From an uncultured Clostridia bacterium (GTDB taxonomy: Bacteria; Bacillota; Clostridia; Lachnospirales; Lachnospiraceae): DNA of 5,907 nt. The stretch spans positions 1 through 5,907 of the forward strand of contig CAMORF010000157.1 of NCBI GenBank assembly GCA_946623485.1, given 5' to 3'. A program made the position numbers and the translations under genes. Of the stretch, positions 1 through 5,907 are shown one piece after another; the first letter of the stretch is position 1, and every line of letters begins with the position of its first letter. The notes below the pieces were generated by a model that saw only the letters and a program-made list of their open reading frames with translations, was not told where the DNA came from and did no database searches.

Positions 1-1491
1 TTTTGGCTCCATCACCACATCGTAACGGCCATAGCCGCTTTCCCGGTTGGATGTAATCACATAATCCCGACTGTTTTCCGCCAGCAAACCCAACACCAGT
101 CCATGATAGAAATTCTCAGGCAGCTTGACTGATCGATTATTTCCGCCATCAAAGGAACTCATGGATGTCAGCATGATATCATGCAGCCACTCCTCCATGC
201 TCTCCTCATCCCCTTGCAGCATGGCTTTGGCAAATCTGGACAGGCCGCCGGTCTGGACGAACCAGTCCTGAACCATTCTGAAAAACATTCTCCGCACTTC
301 CAGATTCGTTAAGGTCATAGTATACATCCGTACGTTTTCCTGGTCTGCAGCTTCTTTTTCGGTCATCGCATGGACGATTTTCAGATATCCCGTTGCCAGC
401 AGCAGGCTCCATACCGCGTCCGGGTTTGTATCCAGCTGGTTGTAAATGATCTGCTCATCCACCGGCACCGTGACATTTCCACCCTTCAGCAAAATCTCAA
501 ACTGACTTTTGATCTCAGGCTCACCGGTGCGCAGCAGTTTTCCGATCAGCCCGTTGCCGCTGGTATTCGCCCACCAGGTATCGAATTTTCCCGTGTTCAT
601 GAAATTGGTCACAGACCAGGGATTATAGATGTCCGTTACGCTGCCGAATGTAAACCCGTCATACCAGTTCTTTACCTCCTGCTTATCCTCTTCACTGAAC
701 CCCTGCTGTTCCAATGCATCGAAGACTTCCTTCTCCGTAAATCCGAAGGAGCTTGCGTACTGATCTGACGTCGTTGTCACTACGACCAGATGATTCAGAT
801 CAGAGAAAATGGATTCTTTGCTGACTCGGGTAATCCCCGTCATGATGCCCCGTTCCAGTGAAGTGTTTGTTTTAAAGGCATTGTTAAACATCGATCTGGT
901 GAAAGCAACCAGTTCATCCCAGTATCCATTGATATACGCCTCCTGCAACGGTGTATCATATTCATCGAGGAGAATCAGCACTTTTTTTCCATAGATCTTC
1001 TCCAAAAGCGTCGTAAGCAGATTCAGGGACATGGTGGCATCCTCATCCCTCATATCCTCCGTGATCCTGTCCAGCGCAATCTGCTCGTTCCGGTCCAGCT
1101 TGTCTGTCTTGTACAGTTCCGGATGCGCGGAAAACAACTTCACCAACGTCTTTTTCATCTGTATGAGCGTGCTTGCATACGATGTTTCCTTGATCCCCGC
1201 GAAGCTGAGGAAAATCACCGGCCATTTCCCCTGCTGTTCCCGCATGGCCGGATCCTCCCATACCTTCAGCCCTTCAAAAAGATCTCCGCGGCCGGCATAT
1301 TTATTGGAAAAAAAACAGTTCAGCATAGACATATTCAGCGTCTTTCCAAAACGCCGGGGGCGGGTAATCAGAGTTACGGAATCCCCTCCTTTCCACCATT
1401 CCGTGATCAGGTCGGATTTATCTATATAGAACCAGTTGTTCATCCGCAGCCTTTCAAAATCCTGGATCCCTGTTCCAATGACCCGCTTCAT
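1..1491 (-). CDS. AAA-ATPase-like protein with C-terminal PD-(D/E)XK nuclease-like domain (partial, C-terminus off the left edge)
   Basis: The frame is open from the ATG at 1491 to the window edge: 497 codons, no stop or frameshift. It opens MKRVIGTGIQDFERLR, the usual start of the AAA-ATPase_like family (PF09820), and an AAAGGAG site lies 9 nt upstream, so the start is well supported. The Walker A-type motif RPRRFGKT is at residues 44-51, and the Walker B-type motif VLILLDEYDTPL at 171-182. Family blocks YDGF (277-280) and YNPWSV (289-294) follow. The last visible stretch (about 461-497, FYHGLVLGLL then ESGYGRYDVV) matches the start of the DUF1703/PD-(D/E)XK nuclease domain (PF08011); D491 is the likely first metal-binding acid, and the ExK part is outside the window. 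Family members are usually somewhat over 500 residues, so little is missing. They are numerous in gut Clostridia and Bacteroidetes, and their function is unknown. ATP-dependent action on nucleic acid is inference only. A repeat array lies directly upstream. Confidence 0.9.
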   Translation of the reverse strand, partial: MKRVIGTGIQDFERLRMNNWFYIDKSDLITEWWKGGDSVTLITRPRRFGKTLNMSMLNCFFSNKYAGRGDLFEGLKVWEDPAMREQQGKWPVIFLSFAGIKETSYASTLIQMKKTLVKLFSAHPELYKTDKLDRNEQIALDRITEDMRDEDATMSLNLLTTLLEKIYGKKVLILLDEYDTPLQEAYINGYWDELVAFTRSMFNNAFKTNTSLERGIMTGITRVSKESIFSDLNHLVVVTTTSDQYASSFGFTEKEVFDALEQQGFSEEDKQEVKNWYDGFTFGSVTDIYNPWSVTNFMNTGKFDTWWANTSGNGLIGKLLRTGEPEIKSQFEILLKGGNVTVPVDEQIIYNQLDTNPDAVWSLLLATGYLKIVHAMTEKEAADQENVRMYTMTLTNLEVRRMFFRMVQDWFVQTGGLSRFAKAMLQGDEESMEEWLHDIMLTSMSSFDGGNNRSVKLPENFYHGLVLGLLAENSRDYVITSNRESGYGRYDVVMEPK

Positions 1492-1500
1492 CTGGCCTTA

Positions 1501-1508
1501 CTCCTTTC
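1501..1508 (-). promoter_or_regulatory. Ribosome binding site of the AAA-ATPase-like gene
   Basis: On the minus strand GAAAGGAG lies 9 nt before the ATG at 1491. It is a strong Shine-Dalgarno match and fixes this start codon, which also agrees with the conserved N-terminus of the family. Confidence 0.85.
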
Positions 1509-1514
1509 TCGCTT

Positions 1515-1593
1515 CCCACAAAGATGGAACGGAGAACCGTCCCCTGTTTCACCCCCACAAAGATGAAACGGAGAACCGTCCCCTGTTTCACCC
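1515..1593. repeat. Tandem pair of 39-bp repeats in the leader of the ATPase gene
   Basis: Two adjacent units, 1515-1553 and 1554-1592, are near-identical; the clear difference is GGAAC in the first against GAAAC in the second. Each holds the core GGAGAACCGTCCCCTGTTTC (1531-1550 and 1570-1589) after a flank reading CCCACAAAGATG. Read on the minus strand, the core plus the adjoining GAAAC gives a 25-nt hairpin: an outer GAAAC/GTTTC stem, one A-C mismatch, then an inner stem with two G-T pairs around a CGG loop. Both units lie between the proposed ATPase promoter (1621-1629) and the ribosome binding site (1501-1508), so they would be transcribed as two stem-loops in the 5' leader. From memory, GGGGACGGTTCTC-type sequences recur between genes in many Firmicutes, but I could not check this. 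Confidence 0.9.
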
Positions 1594-1620
1594 TCTTCGA
1601 ATGTTCACGATTATTCTGTA

Positions 1621-1629
1621 ATTATATCA
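1621..1629 (-). promoter_or_regulatory. Possible extended -10 promoter for the AAA-ATPase-like gene
   Basis: On the minus strand TGATATAAT has a perfect TATAAT and an upstream TG in the extended -10 arrangement. No good -35 box is present at 16-18 bp. The surrounding 1605-1655 stretch is the AT-rich part of the gap. A start near 1614 would give a leader of about 120 nt containing both 39-bp repeats. The call rests on a short motif and is tentative. Confidence 0.45.
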
Positions 1630-1656
1630 TAATTCGTTCTGTATAATGGCCTTATT

Positions 1657-1797
1657 CATACCCAAGTGGACTCCGGAAACGGAGAACCGTCCCCTTTTTC
1701 ATACCCTGTTTCATACCCAAATGGACTCTGGAAACGGAGAACCGTCCCCTGTTTCATACCCAAATGGACTCTGGAAAGGAGAACCGTCCCCTGTTTC
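1657..1797. repeat. Three 42-43-bp repeats with a different flank but the same 20-bp core
   Basis: The units are 1657-1699 (43 bp; the core's GTTTC is TTTTC), 1712-1754 (43 bp) and 1755-1796 (42 bp; one C lost from GAAAC). Each begins CATACCC, continues AA(A/G)TGGACTC(T/C)G, then carries GAAAC and the core also found in the 39-bp pair. Between the first and second units is an extra 12-bp piece (1700-1711, CATACCCTGTTT), an apparent slippage duplication of the unit junction. The shared core with distinct flanks suggests either two families that kept one functional palindrome or one palindrome duplicated with two different neighbours. The repeats lie in the convergence of nothing: both flanking genes run leftward, so the array is downstream of clpB and upstream of the ATPase gene. 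Confidence 0.9.
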
Positions 1798-1815
1798 GCA
1801 TTAAGGGTATGATGT

Positions 1816-1840
1816 GAAACGGAGAGCCGGCCTTTGTTTT
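1816..1840. repeat. Decayed copy of the repeat core
   Basis: GAAACGGAGAGCCGGCC followed by TTTGTTTT lines up with the GAAAC plus core of the neighbouring repeats but has several substitutions in the middle and at the end. Just before it, GGGTATGA (1805-1812) is the inverse complement of TCATACCC in the 43-bp units (for example 1754-1761), so the array edge also carries an inverted fragment. It lies close to the clpB terminator and marks the right boundary of the array. Confidence 0.6.
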
Positions 1841-1845
1841 ACGGC

Positions 1846-1873
1846 AAAAGGCGCAGGCTTTGCCAGCCTGCGC
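1846..1873 (-). terminator. Intrinsic terminator of clpB
   Basis: About 60 nt past the clpB stop, the minus strand carries GCGCAGGCT, a 5-nt loop GGCAA, then AGCCTGCGC, a perfect 9-bp GC-rich stem. It is followed by C and TTTT. The U-tract is short, but the stem is strong and extends by AAGG/CTT pairing with a bulged A. The loop GGCAAA is also complementary to the tail TTTGCC (1843-1848), a possible minor alternative pairing. Confidence 0.75.
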
Positions 1874-1934
1874 TCCTTAACCGGAATCTTGATTGTCTTT
1901 TCGTGTACGAAAGAGCTGCTCCTGATATGTTATT

Positions 1935-4520
1935 TCAGGCAACCTCTGCTTTCAGTTCCCCATCTACGCTGTCGATCCGGATCCTGCTGCCCTGCATCAC
2001 GTCTCCTGAGAGGATCATGCGGGCTGCAAGTGTCTCGACATACTTCTGGATATAGCGGCGGAGCGGGCGTGCACCGAAGGTTGGGTCATACCCTCCGTCC
2101 GCGACGGATTCTTTGGCCGCGTCGGTGAGTTCAATCCGGATCTGCCGATCCGCCAGGCGGCGGTTCAGTTCCTCCACCTGAAGATCCACAATATGTCCGA
2201 TGTTTTCCTTCGTCAGAGGATGGAACAGGATGATCTCATCCAGGCGGTTCAGAAACTCCGGGCGGAAATGTGTCTTCAGGTCAGCCTCTACTGCGGCTGA
2301 TGCTTCCGGCTTGATCGTTCCGTCTGCCTGAACCCCTTCCAGCAGGTATTGCGATCCGATGTTGGAGGTCATGATCAGAATCGTGTTCTTAAAGTCAACA
2401 GTTCTCCCCTGGGAATCCGTGATCCGCCCGTCGTCCAGGACCTGGAGCAGGATATTAAACACATCCGGATGTGCTTTCTCGATTTCATCGAACAATACGA
2501 CAGAATAAGGCTTGCGGCGGACAGCCTCCGTCAGCTGGCCTCCTTCATCATATCCCACATATCCGGGGGGCGCTCCGATGAGCCTCGATACGGAGAATTT
2601 CTCCATATATTCACTCATGTCGATACGAACCATATTGTTCTCATCGTCAAACAGATTCTGCGCCAGCGCTTTTGCCAGCTCTGTCTTGCCGACTCCCGTA
2701 GGCCCAAGGAACAGGAAAGATCCGATCGGGCGGGAGGGATCCTTGATCCCCGCCTTTGACCGGAGAATGGCTTCCACGGTCCGTTCCACCGCCTCGTCTT
2801 GTCCGATGACACGCTCATGCAGCTTGTCTCCAAGTGCCAGGATTTTCTGCCGCTCCCCTTCATTCAGTTTCGCGACCGGAATACCGGTCCAGCGGCTTAC
2901 CACACGCGCAATTTCATCCTCCCCGACAGATTCATGCACGAGTGACAGATCTTTTGCCTTCAAAGCAGCCTCTTCACCGGCCAGCTGTGACTGCAGCCTT
3001 GGAAGTTCCCCATATTGAAGCCGTGCCGCTTCATTCAGGTCACTCTTCTGCTTGGCTGCCTCAATCTGACGATTGACCTCCTCAATCTCCTCCCGGAGCG
3101 CGCTCAGGCTGTCCACGGCATGTTTCTCGTTATCCCACTGCGCCTTCTTCGAAGCGAACTCATCCTTTAGATCAGCCAGTTCCTTCTGCAAAGTCTCAAG
3201 CCGCTCCATGGAGGCACTGTCTGTCTCCTTTTTCAGGGCGGTCTCCTCGATCTGCATCTGCATAATCTTGCGGTTCAGCTCATCCAATTCGGCAGGCATG
3301 GAATCCAGCTCCGTCTTGATCTGTGCGCAGGCCTCATCCACCAGGTCAATGGCCTTATCCGGCAGGAACCGATCCGAGATGTAACGGTTGGAAAGGACAG
3401 CCGCCGCAACAAGCGCATTGTCCATGATTTTCACATGGTGGTAATTCTCATATCGTTCCTTCAGCCCCCTGAGAATAGAAATGGTATCCTCCACGGTTGG
3501 CTCATTTACCATAACAGGCTGGAACCTTCTTGCCAGTGCCGCATCCTTCTCAATATACTTTCGGTACTCATCCAGCGTAGTGGCGCCGATGCAGTGCAGC
3601 TCTCCCCTTGCAAGCATGGGCTTAAGCATGTTCCCGGCATCCATGGCTCCATCCGTTTTTCCGGCTCCCACGATGAGGTGAAGCTCATCGATAAACAGGA
3701 GGATCTCGCCCTCGCTCTTCGATACATCCTGCAGGACAGCCTTCAGCCGTTCCTCAAACTCCCCTCTGTATTTCGCCCCGGCAACCAGAGCTCCCATATC
3801 AAGGGAAAATACCTTCTTATTCTTCAACGCGTCAGGGACATCCCCCTTCGCGATCCGCTGGGCAAGTCCTTCCACCACTGCGGTTTTGCCAACGCCGGGT
3901 TCCCCGATCAGAACCGGATTATTCTTTGTCTTGCGCGACAGGATCCGGATCACGTTCCGGATCTCATCATCCCTTCCGATGATCGGATCCAGTTCCTGCC
4001 TGCGTGCCTTCTCTACCAGCTCCGTCCCGTATTTCGAGAGGGAATCATAGGTATCCTCCGGACTGTCCGTCGTGACCCGCTGGTTGCCGCGGACACTGGA
4101 AAGTACCTGAAGAAAACGATCCCGCGTAATCCCGAATTCCTTGAAAAATGTCTTCATCGAGGGAGATGGATGATTCAGCATGGACAAAAACAAATGCTCA
4201 ACAGAGACATACTCGTCTCCCATGCGTTTTGCAACATCCTCCGCATGAATCAGTGCCTGGTTCAAATACTCTCCGATGTAGGCTTTGGCAGAGCCGGACA
4301 CCTTCGGCCTTTTTCCAATCGCCTCTTCCAGTGCATTGTCAAAATACTGCCGCTGGATTCCCATCTTCTCAATCAGGCGGCTGATCAGGGAATTATCCTG
4401 ATGAACCAGCGCATAAAGAAGGTGCTCCTGCTCGATCTCCTGGTTCCCGAAGTCAGACGCAATCTTCTCCAGCATGTTGATCGCTTCAATTGACTTCTGC
4501 GTAAATTTCTGTATATTCAT
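1935..4520 (-). CDS. clpB: ATP-dependent protein disaggregase ClpB (HSP100), complete
   Basis: This cytosolic ring-forming chaperone pulls aggregated proteins through its central pore together with DnaK/DnaJ/GrpE. The 861-residue product is full length for the family. The N-domain with two Clp_N repeats is at about 1-145. NBD1 has Walker A GEPGVGKT (206-213), pore loop KYRGEF with Y251, Walker B ending D278-E279, and arginine fingers R331-R332. The charged coiled-coil middle domain at about 405-530 includes the LQYG motif at Y503. NBD2 has Walker A GPTGVGKT (606-613), pore loop GYVG with Y654, Walker B D678-E679, arginine finger R759, and sensor 2 GARP with R818. All catalytic residues are present. 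The long middle domain separates ClpB from ClpC/ClpA/ClpE, and no ClpP-binding IGF/LGF-type loop was seen in NBD2. The start has AAAGGAGGA just upstream. A CIRCE-controlled promoter lies about 180 bp upstream and a hairpin terminator follows, so it is probably monocistronic and heat-inducible. Confidence 0.98.
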   Translation of the reverse strand: MNIQKFTQKSIEAINMLEKIASDFGNQEIEQEHLLYALVHQDNSLISRLIEKMGIQRQYFDNALEEAIGKRPKVSGSAKAYIGEYLNQALIHAEDVAKRMGDEYVSVEHLFLSMLNHPSPSMKTFFKEFGITRDRFLQVLSSVRGNQRVTTDSPEDTYDSLSKYGTELVEKARRQELDPIIGRDDEIRNVIRILSRKTKNNPVLIGEPGVGKTAVVEGLAQRIAKGDVPDALKNKKVFSLDMGALVAGAKYRGEFEERLKAVLQDVSKSEGEILLFIDELHLIVGAGKTDGAMDAGNMLKPMLARGELHCIGATTLDEYRKYIEKDAALARRFQPVMVNEPTVEDTISILRGLKERYENYHHVKIMDNALVAAAVLSNRYISDRFLPDKAIDLVDEACAQIKTELDSMPAELDELNRKIMQMQIEETALKKETDSASMERLETLQKELADLKDEFASKKAQWDNEKHAVDSLSALREEIEEVNRQIEAAKQKSDLNEAARLQYGELPRLQSQLAGEEAALKAKDLSLVHESVGEDEIARVVSRWTGIPVAKLNEGERQKILALGDKLHERVIGQDEAVERTVEAILRSKAGIKDPSRPIGSFLFLGPTGVGKTELAKALAQNLFDDENNMVRIDMSEYMEKFSVSRLIGAPPGYVGYDEGGQLTEAVRRKPYSVVLFDEIEKAHPDVFNILLQVLDDGRITDSQGRTVDFKNTILIMTSNIGSQYLLEGVQADGTIKPEASAAVEADLKTHFRPEFLNRLDEIILFHPLTKENIGHIVDLQVEELNRRLADRQIRIELTDAAKESVADGGYDPTFGARPLRRYIQKYVETLAARMILSGDVMQGSRIRIDSVDGELKAEVA

Positions 4521-4525
4521 GGCAG

Positions 4526-4534
4526 TCCTCCTTT
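4526..4534 (-). promoter_or_regulatory. Ribosome binding site of clpB
   Basis: AAAGGAGGA lies 5 nt before the ATG at 4520 on the minus strand. It is a near-perfect match to the 16S rRNA 3' end and fixes the start. Confidence 0.9.
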
Positions 4535-4556
4535 CTCCACACAGCCCTCATGTCCC

Positions 4557-4624
4557 AGGCGGCACGAATCCCGTCTCGGCTTCATAGCCCTTACGGCACG
4601 TACCTCATAACGGCTTCATAGCCC
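4557..4624 (-). repeat. Two 34-bp direct repeats in the clpB leader
   Basis: Units 4591-4624 and 4557-4590 each begin, on the minus strand, with GGGCTATGAAGCCG (identical over 14 bp) and share CGTGCC at the same offset (4595-4600 and 4561-4566); the remaining bases differ. GGCT and AGCC in each unit can form a small stem-loop. Each unit also reads G-Y-E-A, three variable residues, then Tyr or Phe, V-P, but the two are out of frame with each other because the period is 34. Both lie in the transcribed but apparently untranslated leader between the clpB promoter and its ribosome binding site. The role is unknown. Confidence 0.75.
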
Positions 4625-4671
4625 CAGCAGTACGCTTCCCATGCCACTGCATTCGAACGCCCGGAACGCAT
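4591..4671 (-). other. Possible 26-codon leader peptide frame upstream of clpB
   Basis: An ATG at 4671, about 30 nt inside the predicted clpB transcript, opens a 26-codon frame that ends at a TAA within the first 34-bp repeat. A weak AAGGAAG sits 11 nt upstream, farther than usual. The product begins MRSGRSNAVAWEAYCWG and ends VMRYVP. It matches no peptide family I know. It may be chance; it is listed because its end coincides with the repeat and it would be translated just before clpB if real. Confidence 0.2.
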
Positions 4672-4709
4672 CAGGCTTCAGACTTCCTTGTGTTCTGCTC
4701 ACAAATCTA

Positions 4710-4738
4710 TTTATATCACCAATTGTTAGCACTGTAAA
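4710..4738 (-). promoter_or_regulatory. Sigma-A promoter of clpB
   Basis: On the minus strand TTTACA (4733-4738) and TATAAA (4710-4715) are separated by exactly 17 bp. Both boxes are one base from consensus. Transcription would start near 4703, giving a leader of roughly 180 nt. The -35 box lies inside the CIRCE element, so a bound repressor would block polymerase. Confidence 0.8.
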
Positions 4739-4752
4739 GAGTTGAGTGCTAA
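4726..4752. promoter_or_regulatory. CIRCE operator (HrcA binding site) of clpB
   Basis: TTAGCACTG (4726-4734), a 9-bp spacer, and GAGTGCTAA (4744-4752) match the CIRCE consensus TTAGCACTC-N9-GAGTGCTAA at 17 of 18 arm positions; only the last base of the left arm differs (G for C). Spacer length is exact. CIRCE is bound by the HrcA repressor, whose activity depends on GroEL, and is released on heat shock. It overlaps the -35 box of the clpB promoter. HrcA itself is not in the window. Confidence 0.95.
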
Positions 4753-4799
4753 TTATATTGTGTAAAATTTGTGTCCGCTCTACACGTCCTGAATGCATG

Positions 4800-4862
4800 A
4801 AAATACACGGCATTCTTCGCAACGGCCTGCAAGCAAGATCCGTCTGCGAAGAATGCCGTGTA
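4800..4862 (-). terminator. Long hairpin terminator after the GH32 gene
   Basis: TACACGGCATTCTTCGCA (4804-4821) is perfectly inverted at 4845-4862, giving an 18-bp stem with a 23-nt loop. ACGG (4822-4825) and CCGT (4840-4843) can add four more pairs past one bulged base. On the minus strand the hairpin begins 10 nt after the GH32 stop and is followed by TTTT (4800-4803), as in an intrinsic terminator. The stem is longer than most terminators, and the plus-strand side lacks a T-tract, so it is probably one-directional. It separates the GH32 unit from the clpB promoter. Confidence 0.75.
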
Positions 4863-4872
4863 GTCTGTTTCA

Positions 4873-5907
4873 TCATCTTGTATTCAAATCATATTTGATG
4901 ATATTCATGGAAACCGCGCCCTGGGCGGAAAATGTAATCCGCTGCGCACCCATGTCCGTGTAGACATTTGCCGTCATGGTCTGGGCGCCCCCATTGATAA
5001 ATGCTTCCGCGCTGTACCGGTCCAGGATGAGCCGGATCCTGACAGATCCATCCCTGCATGGGATCTCCGCCCTCCTCTGATGGATGATCGCGCGCCGGGA
5101 ACCGGAGAACTTCCGGTCGATCTTCATGATGCCGTCTTCCGGATGGAAGCTCAACATCGTATAGTATCGCCCGCCTGCGGCAAACTTGATCACAAATTTC
5201 CCATAAGGATGGTTCGGGTCCGCGCTGCGCACCTCAAGCTCCAGATCCACGCAGCGACCTTTGATGCCATCCAGTTCCATCTCACCATTCACATAGACAT
5301 TTTCATAGGATACCCTGTTTGACCGGATGCTTTCGATCTCCCGGACCGGCCACTGGTACAGACGGCCATCCCGTATGGAAAGCTCCCTGGGAATCGTCAT
5401 CTGCCCAAACCATGTCGTTGGAGCCAGGCGGTATCCCGGCGTTGTGTCCCAGTTCTGCATCCACGCAATCATAATCCTTCTTCCGTCCGGGCTCAGGATT
5501 GTCTGTGTCGCGTAAAAATCGATTCCATAATCGATGGACTGGTCATGCTGCGGGATAAATGTACCTGTCGCGTCATCGTATTCCCCAATCAGGCACAGCG
5601 TCCCGTTTCCATTATGATATTCAAACCCCTCCGGCAGCATATCCATGGGGCTCGTCAGCAAAACCCATTTCCCATCCATCCGGAAAAAATCCGGGCACTC
5701 CCATACTTTTCCAAACCGGTCAAAATTCTGGATCAAGAGCTTGCCTTTGCTCCAGTGAATCCCATCATTACTTTTGAACATGACGATCTTAGCGTCACGC
5801 ATCAAGGTTCCGCAGCATGCCACAAACCGGTAAGCGCCATCCTCATCCCCCCAGATCTTCGGATCCCGGAAATCATAAGGGCTGCAGCCTTCCGGAAGAT
5901 CTTTCAT
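4873..5907 (-). CDS. Glycoside hydrolase family 32 beta-fructosidase (partial, N-terminus off the right edge)
   Basis: GH32 enzymes hydrolyse terminal beta-fructofuranosyl bonds in sucrose, sucrose-6-phosphate, inulin or levan. The visible 344 residues include the RDP motif (14-16, in YDFRDPKIW), which binds fructose, and the EC motif (WECPDFF, acid/base E70). DFYATQT (130-136) and IMIAWMQNWD (145-154) complete typical blades of the five-bladed propeller. A C-terminal beta-sandwich at about 195-344 contains the GH32C signature around LILDRYSAEAFINGG (293-307). The N-terminal NDPNG motif with the catalytic nucleophile, normally about 100 residues earlier, lies outside the window. The methionine at the edge is therefore almost certainly internal. 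Without the N-terminus I cannot say whether a signal peptide exists, nor choose between sucrose-6-phosphate hydrolase and fructan hydrolase. The gene ends at TGA 4873-4875, just before a long hairpin. Confidence 0.95.
   Translation of the reverse strand: MKDLPEGCSPYDFRDPKIWGDEDGAYRFVACCGTLMRDAKIVMFKSNDGIHWSKGKLLIQNFDRFGKVWECPDFFRMDGKWVLLTSPMDMLPEGFEYHNGNGTLCLIGEYDDATGTFIPQHDQSIDYGIDFYATQTILSPDGRRIMIAWMQNWDTTPGYRLAPTTWFGQMTIPRELSIRDGRLYQWPVREIESIRSNRVSYENVYVNGEMELDGIKGRCVDLELEVRSADPNHPYGKFVIKFAAGGRYYTMLSFHPEDGIMKIDRKFSGSRRAIIHQRRAEIPCRDGSVRIRLILDRYSAEAFINGGAQTMTANVYTDMGAQRITFSAQGAVSMNIIKYDLNTR

Noticed and set aside
1436..1621. Plus-strand frame encoding a repeated TENRPLFHP peptide
   Set aside because: The repeat peptide is produced only because the 39-bp DNA unit is a multiple of three; the frame also overlaps the start of the real ATPase gene on the other strand.
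1642..1647. Plus-strand TATAAT in the repeat gap
   Set aside because: There is no -35 box at the right spacing and no plus-strand gene for it to serve.
1515..1840. CRISPR array
   Set aside because: The units are directly adjacent with no unique spacers; the segments between cores are themselves repeated, and no cas genes are visible.
3435..4493. Long plus-strand open frame of 352 codons opposite clpB
   Set aside because: It lies wholly antisense to conserved ClpB coding sequence, has no recognisable domain or good ribosome binding site, and its composition follows from the ClpB codons.
4752..4757. TATAAT on the minus strand as a second clpB promoter
   Set aside because: No acceptable -35 box lies 16-18 bp upstream, whereas the TTTACA/TATAAA pair at 17 bp is much better placed.
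4616..4876. 86-codon minus-strand frame between GH32 and clpB
   Set aside because: It runs through the GH32 terminator hairpin, the CIRCE element and the clpB promoter, and its product resembles nothing; regulatory sequence explains the region.
5905..5907. The ATG at the right edge as the GH32 start codon
   Set aside because: The protein would lack the NDPNG nucleophile motif and about 100 residues of the propeller; the RDP motif only 14 residues in shows that the frame continues beyond the window.

Overview
The window looks like chromosome from a Clostridia-class Firmicute, most plausibly a Lachnospiraceae-like gut anaerobe. The grounds are strong AGGAGG-type ribosome binding sites, a CIRCE heat-shock operator, a family GH32 fructosidase, and an AAA-ATPase/DUF1703-type gene of a kind common in gut Clostridia. 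Base composition is roughly balanced. The genus cannot be fixed from the window alone.

All three protein genes lie on the minus strand, so transcription runs right to left. (1) At the right edge (4873-5907) is the C-terminal part of a GH32 beta-fructosidase; its N-terminus, with the nucleophile motif, is beyond the window. It ends at a long hairpin with an 18-bp perfect stem (4800-4862) that reads as its terminator. (2) Next is a complete 861-residue ClpB disaggregase (1935-4520). Its sigma-A promoter overlaps a near-perfect CIRCE element, so HrcA repression is the likely control. The roughly 180-nt leader carries two copies of a 34-bp repeat and possibly a small peptide frame. A compact GC hairpin (1846-1873) ends the clpB unit. 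(3) On the left, running off the edge, are 497 residues of an AAA-ATPase-like protein (1-1491) whose C-terminus enters a PD-(D/E)XK nuclease-like domain.

The 440-bp gap between clpB and the ATPase gene holds an array of imperfect repeats (1515-1840). They share a 20-bp palindrome-forming core, GGAGAACCGTCCCCTGTTTC, in two flank types: a 39-bp tandem pair and a 42-43-bp family, plus one decayed copy. The 39-bp pair lies between the likely ATPase promoter and its ribosome binding site, so it would be transcribed in the 5' leader.

The genes do not form one pathway. Each has its own terminator or promoter signals: a carbohydrate gene, a heat-shock gene, and an accessory ATPase-nuclease gene of unknown role. 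I found no RNA genes, CRISPR arrays, insertion sequences or real plus-strand genes. The most unusual content is the repeat array and the repeated clpB leader. I do not see a complete new system.
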